Source: Tetrapyrgos nigripes (lineage: Eukaryota > Basidiomycota > Agaricomycetes > Agaricales > Campanellaceae). From it: 64,000 bases of DNA. The stretch covers positions 496,001 to 560,000 of the forward strand of contig JAACJM010000030.1 of NCBI GenBank assembly GCA_013368315.1. The letters run 5' to 3'. A program made the translations under genes and the position numbers. Positions 34,106 to 44,545 of this stretch are shown here, in pieces. Each line of letters begins with the position of its first letter. Within the stretch, counting starts at the first letter, position 1. Under the pieces are notes generated by a model that saw only the letters and a list, made by a program, of their open reading frames with translations, was not told where the DNA came from and did not search any database.

Positions 34106-35910
34106 TTAAACGTACTAGAAGATGGATTATCTTCAGGCTTTCATGCCAGCATCTTCAGAGTTTGATTTTCACCCCTAGTTGGCCGATGCATCCCCAGTTA
34201 CGGCCTGGTGATCGCTAGGTCAACCAGAATCACGGCAGAAGTAGACCGTAGCTAACAAGCGAGGCATTTCGGGTTTCCATATATGGGCATCATCAAGTAA
34301 GAATACCATAGGGGCGAACAATCTAGCCCGAAACGTACTGCTCAATATGAATCGCAACGCCGGCAACTCAATGTTCGGCCTCGATTTAAAACCTAGAGTC
34401 GCCCTCCAACTTGTTATAGTCCCCTCCATCCCCAACATGACAGAAATCCCTCCCATCAACATCAGACTCATTGTCGGACCTGTAGTGGTTTCTACTTTGC
34501 TCAACGCTCTTCTCGCTGGGATCTGTATCATCCAGTTCTTCAAGTACTATGATTCCAGATTCAAAGATGGCCCTACCATTACGTGCGTACTCCAAGTTTG
34601 TGCGATTCAATTAAACGGCTCAAAGCCATCCTGCAGCGGCCTCGTTATATGGGTTGCCGTTGTCGACACGTTCTCTTCTTGTACGGCTTCGTACTTGCTG
34701 TGGCATTACGTCGTAGATAGTTTCGAAAACAAAATTGGTCTCCTTTCGACTCCTTGGCAGTACAACACGATAGCTATCTCCACCACGCTGTAAGTATTCC
34801 AGACACTGGCAATTCATGCGGAAAAGCCAACTCAGCACTGTACGCGCGTCTGCCACTAGCATTTCCGTCCCAGTACAATTATTCCTCGCCTGGCGTATTC
34901 GTATTTTCTCCAAATCATTCGTCCTCTTCGTCGTCATCTGCACTCTTTCCTTGGCTCAGGGAGGATTAGGTTTTGCAACGAGTATCGGCGCATTGCTCGA
35001 ACCGAATGTAGAAGCCAATGCTAGGCGAATCCCTGTTGGAGACAGCTGGCTGGCTATCTCCATAGCTTGCGATGCGTCAATCACGGCAGTGCTCTCGTAT
35101 TATCTGTGGAAGAGCAGGACAGGGATGAAAGGCGAGTATTTGTCCAGTGTTTAGATCCTCTAGCTGAAGACTGACAGTACCGGTGGCACCGTGACGTTGA
35201 AAAATCAATTACTAGCTAGCGACACTGTCTATTCCAAGCTCATTCGCACATCAGTAGAAACTGCATTACCTGTGACCGTCTTTTGCATTTGTACTCTGGT
35301 TTTTGTGGTCAGTGTCATTAATCGATTTCACAAAACCAGGTTTGAGCTCACCCGAGTCGTTGTAGACCACCATGCCCAGGGCAAACCTGCAGTTGATTTT
35401 TGCATTGCCCATGGCACGATTGTACACGTAGGTCTTCAAACTATCGCAAGGATGATTATTTCTGACGGCATTTCCGACAGAAACACCCTCATGACGGTGA
35501 TCGTCAATTGATATGTGTTTACGATTAGAGGTTTCTGATCGGTTTTGTACTCACAGACTCTCAACACTCGTTCCATCCTTCGTCAACAAATGGGGCTTAG
35601 GACTGTACCGACCCTTGGACATCTGTTTGAGTCAGAACAGAATAACTTCAGTTCGGTGAGTCACAGTCGCATACCTCAATAATTCGTGGCTGACTTACTT
35701 GATTGCACAAGCTCTTCTCATCATGATCACTCCCAACTGTACAACCTTGTCCTGATCACTTGGGTTGGCCAACACTGTGACGGTTTGCAATTGCTGCATT
35801 GGCACCCTCCAACTCTATCCAAGTTGACGTGGTCTCGATCACTATGATGGATGATTTGAGTGTCGAAGGGAAAAAGGTCAAAAGATCGCGGAGTGATATA
35901 ACAGGTTCGC
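34106..35910 (+). repeat. Tandem gene duplication, unit B
   Basis: Partner of 31912-33831. Similarity ends near 35910 (CGCGGAGTGATATAACAG in both). Unit B lacks about 35 bp that unit A has at about 33617-33652; the gap lies between two TGGCAC direct repeats. Confidence 0.92.
34437..35726 (+). CDS. DUF6534-like seven-helix membrane protein, copy B
   Basis: Exons 34437-34582, 34637-34789, 34860-35131, 35216-35307, 35393-35427, 35481-35496, 35557-35655 and a short terminal exon 35712-35726 give 275 residues. It matches copy A helix for helix (MTEIPPINIRL-IVGPVV, SWLAISIACDAS). The intron after 35131 begins GCGAGT, where copy A has GTGAGT, so it would be a GC-AG intron. The acceptor of exon 5 (AG at 35391-35392) is intact here. 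The hydrophilic C-terminal exon of copy A is lost through a deletion of about 35 bp, so B ends early. Function unknown. Each copy therefore carries different damage. Confidence 0.78.
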
Positions 35911-35969
35911 ATGACGACCCAAAGTTATTGGAGAAAGCGAGTTCCTCATAGTATTCGGGTCATGGCACG

Positions 35970-36811
35970 TAGTGTTGTAACGGTTCGACTACGGCTGGCT
36001 CCGGCTCGGCTCCAAACGGCTCCTTATGTAAATGGCTCGGCTCGGCTTTTAGATCCGGCTAGTCACGACTCGCGTCGCTAAAATTCCGTGAAAACCACTT
36101 CCCTTCTAGATATGTAGATAGGAATGTAGGAGTGAGACCTTAGAAGTCATATTGACACTCCAGGAGTGAAATCGAGCTTCTAGATATGGTATGCGCGCTC
36201 TGAACCAAAGATACATCATTTTCCTTAATATTGTGCTAAAATTAGAAATTAAATTACCGTGAGAACTTATCAAATTAAGGCACAACGACTTTTTTGAGTT
36301 ACGGTCTCATGGTCTTTCTTGCTCAAAGTACACCGAACTTGCTCCAAAGACACTCCCTGATGTCAGCTACTGAGACAGTACACTTTTGGTTAATTTATGG
36401 TGTCGCTAGAGGGCAGTCTCTCTGAGGGAATTTGTCGAGAATAAGAGTCCCTAGATAGGGGCTGATTCCTATTTCAGAAATATCCGTTTCCTTTTTCCTA
36501 TCTTTCTCCAAGGCACGCATTCGTGATCCGTAGCTTACGCCCGCTTCACATATACCTGACCGTACCATAATTGACACCCCAGTCGCCTTCACTATTCTTG
36601 TGTGACTCCTGGGGTGTGTATTCATTTCGTTACTTTATTATACTTCATACTGATTATATTTACTTACAGTACCTTCGTACTAACGTGTATCCACTTTCTA
36701 CAGAATTTGACCCGGCTTTTACGACTCGAGCCACCTGGAGCCGAGCCGCGGCTCAAAAACCGGCTCGGCTCAGCGGCTCGCTGGAGCCGAGCCGGACCGT
36801 TTACAACACTA
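35970..36811. mobile_element. Non-autonomous hAT-type element (MITE), 842 bp
   Basis: The left end is TAGTGTTGTAACGG and the inverted right end is TAGTGTTGTAAACGG. Both continue into GGCTCGGCTCC-rich terminal regions of about 45-100 bp. The element is flanked by a perfect 8-bp direct repeat ATGGCACG (35962-35969 and 36812-36819), the target-site size made by hAT transposases. No transposase frame is present; inner frames of 145-150 codons are incidental. Confidence 0.9.
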
Positions 36812-36819
36812 ATGGCACG

Positions 36820-37179
36820 TGTCATATGTCCGGATTTGGACATATGCCAGGACATATGCCACAGCCAATCAGACGCCTGCCTCCTATCTTATGTAATCTT
36901 TTACGCGGACATTGTGAAAATGCTTTCGCACCGCGCATTCAACACTTTTGCGTGTTCTTTCTTTTTACTACATGCATCTCACAATCACTGCAAGTACATA
37001 CAAAGTAGTGACACTCTTAATATCTTTTATCTCTCTGTAGAGTATAAAAATGACAGATAAATCAAATTGTACAGATAATTCTTGAAAAAATCTAATGCCT
37101 GATAAGTACTAAAGTGAATAGATACACAGAAAGTCAAGAAGGCTTGAACATATTTCAGCAATGTTATAGTGGGATACAT
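36820..37179. other. AT-rich spacer with CATATGTCC inverted repeat
   Basis: CATATGTCC, six bases, then GGACATATG forms a near-perfect hairpin at about 36824-36847. GGACATATGCCA occurs again at 36848-36860 and at about 37622, so the stretch between may be another insertion. There is no coding signal. The CpG-poor domain begins about here. Confidence 0.4.
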
Positions 37180-37606
37180 AGACTCTCAATGTCCTGTGCA
37201 AAGTGCAGAAGAAAAAAAAAGCTGTACAAATATTTCTTCAGAAAATCTCTTTCCTGGTAGTAAATACTGGCATTTACTTTAATTCTGCAGCCTCAAGCAT
37301 ACTTCTTCTCCAGCCTCATTTAGTGACATTATGGAAAAATTCATTGGGATTTCTGGAATCTTACTTTTTGGTGTCCTGTGCGAAGTGCAGAAGAAAAATA
37401 GAATTTTAGTAAAAAATAAGTCAGTAAAGCACATGTATAGAGGTAGTGTAAACAATACTCTGATTCCAACAGATTGGCTAAGGCTAGCAGAGAAAGATGA
37501 AGCCAGACAGAGGAGCAAAATGAAAAGAATACAACTGGGGTTTGAACTTGGGGGCTCGCGGTGGGAAAAATGATAACATAACCACTTCGCCAAACAGCAA
37601 TAATCC
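37180..37606 (-). mobile_element. SINE-like element with tRNA-type promoter
   Basis: On the minus strand from about 37595 there is TGGCGAAGTGG, an RNA polymerase III A box (TRGCNNAGYNGG). About 45 bp later comes AGTTCAAACCCC, a B box (GGTTCRANNCC type). This order and spacing is that of a tRNA head. The cloverleaf is not complete, so it is not a working tRNA. The body runs toward 37180 and contains two diverged copies of TGTCCTGTGC(G/A)AAGTGCAG at 37190 and 37372. The 3' limit is not certain. Confidence 0.45.
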
Positions 37607-37839
37607 GAAGACACTTATGACTGGACATATGCCACTTGATTAATATTGATTGACATCCAGACATAGGACATGAGCCTAGTATTCCGATTCTTTCCCCTAT
37701 CTATTTTTGTTCCATATGATTTGCTGTAATCACCCTCAGTCGTTCTCACGGTGTGAGCTTCTGAGGGTTCCTAGTAAGTATCTTGATGTATATTGGCTTA
37801 TGAAGGTCTACAGTACTCGTGTACTCATAGTATTCTTTC

Positions 37840-38433
37840 CAGTGTTGCTGCAGTCCAGGCCATGACCTCAGTGGCCCTGACCTGACCCTGGACCGACCCT
37901 GAGGGCCAGACACAGCCACTGACCCTGGCATGGCCCGACCCTCAAGGTCTGGGTCAAGGGTCAGACGATGGAGAGGAGGCCAACCCAGGTCAGCCCTCTT
38001 TGACCTTGACTGTCAGTATGACCTATTTTGGTCAATGTAAAGAGTCATGGTGAGTATTATGATGGACTCTACATGCACATATTATGAGTGCTTACCTTGC
38101 GAAGAGCATAGTACAGTCATATGTACTAAAAAGAGCAGCGCTCGGCAAGGTCCAAGATTGCATGCATGCTCTACAATGATAGATCAGGTGTTTCAGCCTC
38201 CAATACTATGTACGCAAGTAGTATACATATCTGAAGTACAAGTTCAAAGTATATACACTATTTCTGTTAAGAGAAAAAAAATACTTGAGAATAATCAGGT
38301 CTGGACCTGACCTGACCCTGGCTAGCAGGGTCAGCATAGCCACTGGCCCTGGGCTGGCCTGACCCTCGAGGGTCGGGTCAAGGATCAGAAAATTTGACAA
38401 GGGCCAGGCCCGACCTGGACTGTGGCAACACTG
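37840..38433. mobile_element. Second hAT-type MITE, 594 bp
   Basis: The ends are CAGTGTTGCTGCAGTCCAGG and, inverted, CAGTGTTGCCACAGTCCAGG. A perfect 8-bp direct repeat ATTCTTTC flanks it (37832-37839 and 38434-38441). The subterminal regions are GC-rich with repeated CCCTGACC/GGGTCAGG motifs, unlike the AT-rich surroundings. There is no transposase. The family differs from the element at 35970. Confidence 0.9.
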
Positions 38434-38441
38434 ATTCTTTC

Positions 38442-39185
38442 TGACAAAAGTCATTCTGGCAGAATTCAAAAAGCAATCCTGAGGGCCTGTGAGCCTAAGT
38501 GGAGGCTCAGAATACCACAGTATAAGTAGAATACAGTGTAGATGTGCTTCTGTACACAAGTTTATTGTATCCAAATACCTGGAGTCATATGTCTCAGCAA
38601 AGGAGAGAAAAAGAGTCTTTCAGATTTCTACTCCTCTCTACCTGCCTATAGCTCTGCATAAGATTAGCTCTAATAGCAGCGTCCATTATCCACACTTACA
38701 TATTGTATCAACTTTTATGCAGATCACTCGGCAAGAAAAGCAACTTGTTGGCAATTTGTTGACAAAACAATCAGTGTGGCTGTGCAATTTTCAGATCCTT
38801 TCTCTTTCCACCATGGGCTTTGGCTATGTTATAGGTATGTCCACCAGAATTGTCACCAAAAATGCTCTGAAACCACCCCAACTATCCTATAGAACACATG
38901 GAAGAAGATGATGAGATTTCCAAGGCAGTCCCACCATGAGTAGAACTTGAGTATGCAGTCAGTTCCAACTTGTAATTGTCAACCCAAGAGCACATCCAAT
39001 CTGACACTCTCTCCATCTTTTACTAAGCTCTCTTAATTGCATCTGGATGCCATACAGCACATGCACACTCTCATAGGGCAAGGATCCCACATCCACTTTA
39101 CCCATCTCTCAGCATCCTTGTTGGAATTGCTCAAAGCCAAATTTGCCAACATACCAGATGGAGGAGTAAGCCTTGCTAGAACCTC
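38442..39185 (+). other. Spacer before the retroelement
   Basis: Bases 38458-38510 (GGCAGAATTCAAAAAGC) resemble the 3' end of the seven-helix gene unit A at 33791-33830, so a scrap of that family may be present. The rest has no recognised gene. Frames of 80-140 codons lack motifs. Confidence 0.35.
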
Positions 39186-42100
39186 ATGTCTCGACTTGAT
39201 CAAAGAATGTCTAGGTGGCTTGGGGCAAAAATATTCACAAAAATGGACTTATGTTGGGGATACAATAATGTTCAGATAAAGGATGGAGATCAATGGAAAG
39301 CGGCATTCAAAACGAATAAAGGGTTGTTTGAACCAACAGTCATGTTCTTTGGAATGAGTAATTCCCCAGCCATATTCCAAGCACTCATGAATGACCTCTT
39401 TCGAGACATGATTGATGAAGGATGGATTGTTATCTATATGGATGATATCCTAATCTTCTCAAAAGACTTTGAAGAGCACTGAATTTGAACTCTTTGAGTC
39501 CTAGAATGACTCCAAAAGAACGACTTGTTCTTGAAGCCAGAGAAATGTGAATTCGACAAAGAACAAGTAGGATTTTTGGGACTCATCATCAGACCAGACA
39601 CCATTGCCATGGACCCTACAAAACTAGCAGGGATTTGAGATTGGAAAGCCCCAATGTCAGTTAAAGGAGTACAGTCCTTCTTAGGATTTGGAAACTTTTA
39701 TAGGAAATTTATTGGAAACCGCTTCATGGACTCACGCAAAAAGACAAGAAATTTGAATGGACTCCTGAATGCCAGAAGGTGTTCGATGAGTTAAAGGATA
39801 AATTCCTTCAAGAACCAGTTTTACAGATGCCAGACACAGAAAAACCATTTGTCATCAAATATGATGCTTCGAAATGGGCAACAGGAGCAGTACTCAAACA
39901 ACAAGACATGAACAAGGATTGGCATCCTTGTGGATATATTTCTCATGCTTTTACTGAAGCAGAAAGAAATTATGAAATCTATGACAGAGAACTTTTGGCT
40001 ATAGTCAAAGCTCTCGAAGCATGAAGACATTATCTACAAGGATCAAATCACGTAACCATGGTCATGTCAGACCACAAAAATCTCACCTATTCTCAAAACA
40101 CCCAGAAACTAAACTGATGACAAGCCAGATGGAGCCTTTTCCTCTCTGAGTTTGATCTAAAACTCATTCACACTCTGGGAACAAAGATGATACAATCCAA
40201 TGCCTTGTCCAGGTGAGAAGACACTGATAACGAAAACGTCACTATGCTCCCTGACAAACTCTTTGTTAGGGTAGTAGACACAGAACTCCATTCCCTTATT
40301 GCAGAAAAAACGATGAAAGATGACCTGGTATCAAAAGCAGTGGATACACTCAATAGCAAACCACCCAAGTCACACAAAACGAGATCGATTGAGAGTAAAG
40401 AGAGATATAGAGAGACAAGAGTAGGTGACTAGGCTCTACACTGCACAGTAGTAGTACAGAGCAGAGACAAAGTGAATGAACTAAAGGATTAACTAGAATG
40501 TCTGGTGCTTTATATAGAAGAACAATGAATAAGTGATAGGGAAAAGATAGGATCAAGCTTGGAGAAATAGGAGAAACATAGGAGAAAGTGGGGAAATGTA
40601 GGAGAAAGATAAGATTGATTGAATGGAAGATTGATTGATAGTTATTATAGAGTTTGACAGGTTTTATAAGGTTCAAAGTCAGTAATACAAGGTTTAAAAG
40701 GTTTATCAAGGAAATGCAATAGACGAATGATCAGAAAATGGGTTCAATAATGAAGTAGAGGAGGAAGGAGGACAAAGAACTGTAGCAGTTTGTGACAGAG
40801 GCTTTAAAAACAAAAGGAATACCACTGATAAAATCTGCATTATCGGATTAGAAAATCAAAGGAAACATCTTATTCTTCATGAATAGATATTATATGTACC
40901 AGATGACAAAGAATTGCGAAGGAACCTTGTAAAACAATATCACAAAGGAATATCAACAGGACATCCTGGACAATATGTGACATTGGAATTGATCTGAAGA
41001 GAATACTGGTGGCTGGGAATGTATTCTTTCATCAAACAATAAGTAAAAGGATGTGCCATTTGCCAACAAATGAAGATTAATACACATCCTACAACTCCAC
41101 CTTTACATCCCATCCCAGGATCGAAAAATGCCTTACCTTTCACTCATCTCACTATGGATTTAATCACAGACCTACCAGAGATAGACAGAGACAATTCTAT
41201 CTTGGTTGTGGTAGACCGCATGGCTACAAAGGGGGCAATTTTTATCTCTTACCGCAAAACAATCAATGCAACTGGGATAGCCATTCTTTTGTTAGACAAT
41301 GTCTACAGAAGATTTGGACTACCAGAGGAACTCATATTCAATCGAGACCCTAGATTTGCAGCAAATGTATTCCAGGAACTAGGACGACTTCTTGGAATCA
41401 AACTCTCCATGAGTACTGCATATCATCCACAAACTGGAGAAACTGAATGGGTCAACCAAGAGCTGGAAACCTACCTTCAATTGTTCTGTGCAAGGAACCA
41501 GGAGAAATGGAAGAAATCCTTGCCTATGGCAGAATTCACTCACAACAACCAAATTCATACTGTAAAGAATCACTCTCCCTTCTACCTCATGATGGGGTAC
41601 AATCCTAGACCCTTACTGGCAGCTTTCAGAGAAACCAACATACCAAGTGTAGCAGACTGATTGGCCAGATTACAGAAAACCTGAGAAGAAACATTTGCAT
41701 TACACGAGTTAGCCAGGCAGAAGATGATCAATTGATCCAACAAAAAATTCACGCCATTCGAACAAGGACAGAAGGTATGGCTAGAAGCCAAGAACCTTCG
41801 ACTCATGTATCCATCCAGAAAACTTGCACCATGGAGAGAGGGTCCATTCACTATCAATAAGGTCTTAGGACCTTTGACATACAAATTGGACTTACCACCA
41901 CAGTGGAAGATCCACCCCATGTTTCATGCTTCACTCTTAACCCTCTTCCATGAGAATGAAGCACATGGAAGAAACTTCCTAGAACCACCTCCAGATGTAA
42001 TTGATGGACAAGAAGAATATGAAGTAGAGGCAATCCTTTCACATAAATCAAAAAACAAACCTCACTATTACCTCGTGTCTTGGAAAGGATACCCTTCCAC

Positions 42101-42240
42101 CTAAAACTCATGGGAACCTGAAGGAAACCTGGAGAATGCCAAAGAAGAGCTTGAAGCATATAAAAAGAGAAACAAGTTGAAAGGAAGAACAACAGCAAAA
42201 GCTAAACCTCGCACCACCACCCATTTGACGACTCCTCTTT
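39186..42240 (+). pseudogene. Ty3/gypsy pol: RT, RNase H, integrase, chromodomain
   Basis: Order on the plus strand: reverse transcriptase (39210-39480; [10 protein letters not shown] and YMDD at about 39436), connection (39530-39770), RNase H (39780-40080; [15 protein letters not shown]), integrase zinc finger (about 40940-41075; CAICQQMK), integrase core (41110-41640; TMDLITDLP, STAYHPQTGE), and a chromodomain at the end (42020-42130; YEVEAILSHK, LVSWKGYP). The chromodomain places it in the chromovirus branch. At least eleven in-frame TGA codons stand where the family has arginine, and insertions break the frame, so it is dead. No gag or 5' LTR is found upstream; the 5' part is missing. Confidence 0.85.
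40380..40850 (-). mobile_element. Insertion inside pol, solo-LTR-like
   Basis: Pol homology stops near 40380 and resumes near 40870 (VPDDKELRRNLV). The intervening bases have no pol similarity. On the minus strand they contain TATATAAAG (about 40520) followed by a pyrimidine-rich segment, as in an LTR promoter. Exact ends and a target duplication could not be fixed. It could also be an old deletion with filler. Confidence 0.4.
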
Positions 42241-42247
42241 AAAAAAC

Positions 42248-42829
42248 ATGTCTTTCAACAATAACACTGTCCACATCCCCATCCCTCTTCCAGAGAAACC
42301 CACTGAAGACCAGTTTGCCATTACAAAAAAGATCTTAACCAACAACATGAGTGATGAAGAAGTATGATGAGCTCTAAAAAACTCAATTCATATCAAATCA
42401 ATGGTCAAAGCCATCTTTATGATGTGGGGACATAGACACTTACTTCAACAAACAATGAAGGAGGTAGATGAAGAGTTGGATAGACATATGAAGGAAATAG
42501 CAGACAAAGGATTTGTGGTGAAATGGGAAAAACTCTTAATAGCCCTGTCAGTAGCCAAGGTGGATCCACATTTGGGACCAGGAATAGACCTATCATCGTT
42601 GATCAAAGTCCCTCATCCACAAGCTCCAACACCATTCGCTGCTACTGGTGCCACAAGGATGGACATTTCACTAGTTCCTGTGAGTGCTTCAACTGCTACA
42701 TATGTTGGGAATTCCAACCAGGTCACTACCCTTCTCAATGCCCTCATAGAAGCACAGCTGGCAGAAATCAACATGACTATAGACCGGATTCACCAGAGCT
42801 TGACCCAGAAGGAGGATTAGATGATGTAG
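42248..42829 (+). pseudogene. Zinc-knuckle protein ORF downstream of pol
   Basis: An ATG at 42248 opens 8 bp after the pol stop (MSFNNNTVHIPIPLPEKP...). Two TGA codons near 42365 replace likely arginines. The frame then continues (with one shift near 42540) to two zinc knuckles: CYWCHKDGHFTSSC (CX2CX4HX4C) and CYICWEFQPGHYPSQC (CX2CX5HX4C). The ORF lies between the chromodomain and the polypurine tract. Such knuckles normally belong to Gag nucleocapsid, upstream of pol. Here it may be an extra 3' ORF or a displaced gag. Confidence 0.55.
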
Positions 42830-42901
42830 CATGAGTGAACATTACCAGAGAACTGATGGCAGATTATTGAAGTCAGAAACTTCAATCTTGAAAGGGGGTA
42901 A

Positions 42902-43370
42902 TGTTACAATTTCTCACCCCTATTCTATAGGACTCTTTGACTCACTCTTTCTTTTCTTTACTTTGTTTCATTTTTCTTATCTAACACATGTTTCCCTTTT
43001 GTTCGCTGTGCCTTATCCTTGCTTTCTCTCTCACATGCGTAGTACGCATGTCTACTATTATTTACACATTGTTTACATGCATCATATGCATGTCTCTTAT
43101 TACTTACATGCTGTTTGACATAGCTACTACAGACAATTTACATGCTTTACACACATTGTACTCTGACTTGTAGTTACAAGACATCCTTGTATATAGGTAG
43201 AGTATTCTTCAAGCTAGATTCCCCAGCTTGACCTTATACATCTTTCTACAAGTCTTACTTCAAGTAATACTTGTCTTCAAGAAGTCCTGCTCAAACCTTT
43301 CTTTGATAGAAAGGCTCAATGAATGAATGAACAAAAGGCAAAACCTTGAAGTATGACTTCCATCATAACA
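42902..43370 (+). repeat. 3' LTR of the Ty3/gypsy element
   Basis: A polypurine tract (GAAAGGGGGTAA, 42889-42901) is followed by TGTTACAATT; the LTR ends ATCATAACA, so the termini are TGTTA...TAACA. It is 469 bp with a TATATAGG box at about 43190 and ATGCATG-type repeats at 43030-43100. No second copy is present in the window. Confidence 0.75.
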
Positions 43371-43985
43371 GTTCGTGCAAGAAAGCGTTGAGATGCTATT
43401 TTGTATGTCCTTGTTCCTTTCACAGTGCTGACATTTCTGCAAATTACAACTTGCATTCCTGTCTGTCTGGCAGTATCAAAAGCATAGTAGAAAGTGTTAC
43501 TGGGAGCAATAGGACACTGGGACAAAACTCAGAAATGAGGCACTGCAACAACTGTATCCATAGACCTACCTGGTTGATGAAAGCAGGCCCATTGGCATAT
43601 GAGCTGTAGGCTTGGAAGAAACCATGCCAGTGCTGATGAGAAGATACTGATGAGCGCTGGATTATGTTTACATGGGAGTCCACTTAGTACAATGGATGTG
43701 CTTTGTTGCATAGTGGAACTTATTGTTAGTGGTGATGTCAACACTGTTGCCTTTGTTCACAGTAATCAAGGTTCTGGAGAATGGTCCTCCAGCAGTGACA
43801 GTGCTAGTGCAGTCAATTTAACCAAGGATCAAGACTGCAACCACAGAATGGCTCACCTGCACTCGAAACCATCTGGGGAGAGATTGGCATTGACAATGTT
43901 GAGGTCAACACTAACAGTGGCAGCATAGGTAGCATGGACTGCCAAAAGAGTGGTGGTAAGGAGGGATAGAGTTCCTGATGAGTCT
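43371..43985 (-). pseudogene. Laccase (multicopper oxidase) 5' fragment
   Basis: On the minus strand the first laccase exons are readable. They are a signal-peptide-like stretch (LLTTTLLAVHATYA) and VSVDLNIVNANLSPDGFECR, then an intron, then TAGGPFSRTLITVNKGNSVDI. Next, after an intron, comes HWHGFFQAYSSYANGPAFIN, which holds the first copper-binding H-x-H, and after another intron CPIAPSNTFYYAFDTARQTG. A one-base shift precedes the MQQSTSI segment and no start Met is left. The gene stops at 43371, exactly where the LTR ends, so the retroelement insertion removed the 3' two thirds. Laccases oxidise phenols and act in lignin or melanin chemistry; this copy is dead. Confidence 0.82.
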
Positions 43986-43989
43986 TACT

Positions 43990-44545
43990 TGCCAGTACTC
44001 ACACTCGCAACTCACAAGTTTAGATCCTAGAAAATCTCAACTTGCACTTGCTGAAACTTGCCAGAATATCAACCTGCCTCATGCAAGTGCAAGTACTTGT
44101 AAGTGGCAAGTTTGGTGAATCTGTGAGTTTTATGCAAGTATTGGCAAGTATACTTGCTAATGTAAAATCTGAATCTGAGCTATACAAAAGAATTGTACCA
44201 AGTACAAGTATATTGTGCTGGTTAATTAGCTCAGTGAGATGTCTGATTCATGCAAAGGTTAAGGTGTTGCAATATTAAATACATAGTGTACAAGTTTTGA
44301 GCATTTTCAAGCTTCTGGACTCACATTCATGTCAAAACCTGATGGCAAATGGGAGCCACTATGAATGACTCTTGAGTAGAATTATTTCCAGCCAAAATTG
44401 ATGAGTTGGCAAATACTTGCATGAGTTCTGCAAAAATTCAAAATCTTAGACTCACACTCACCAGCTACTTGCAACTTGTCTAACCTGCAACTCACAAGTG
44501 TGAGTTTTGCATGAGTTTTGTGGTGAGTACCTTGCAGATACTTAT
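43990..44545. mobile_element. Inverted-repeat rich segment, MITE-like
   Basis: AGTACTCACACTCGCAACTCACAAG near 43995 is mirrored near 44490-44530 by CTCACAAGTGTGAGTTTTGC and GGTGAGTAC. Motifs CTTGCAA, CAAGTAC and ACTTGC recur throughout. I could not find a perfect target duplication. It lies at the point where the laccase start codon is lost. Confidence 0.4.

Noticed and set aside
36571..37060. Two overlapping frames of 145-152 codons
   Set aside because: They run from inside the hAT-type MITE, across its end and target duplication, into flanking DNA. A real gene would not.
39477..42370. In-frame TGA as a sign of a changed genetic code
   Set aside because: Intact genes in the window use TGA as stop, and the TGA codons in pol lie mostly at arginine, not tryptophan, positions. 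CpG decay explains them.
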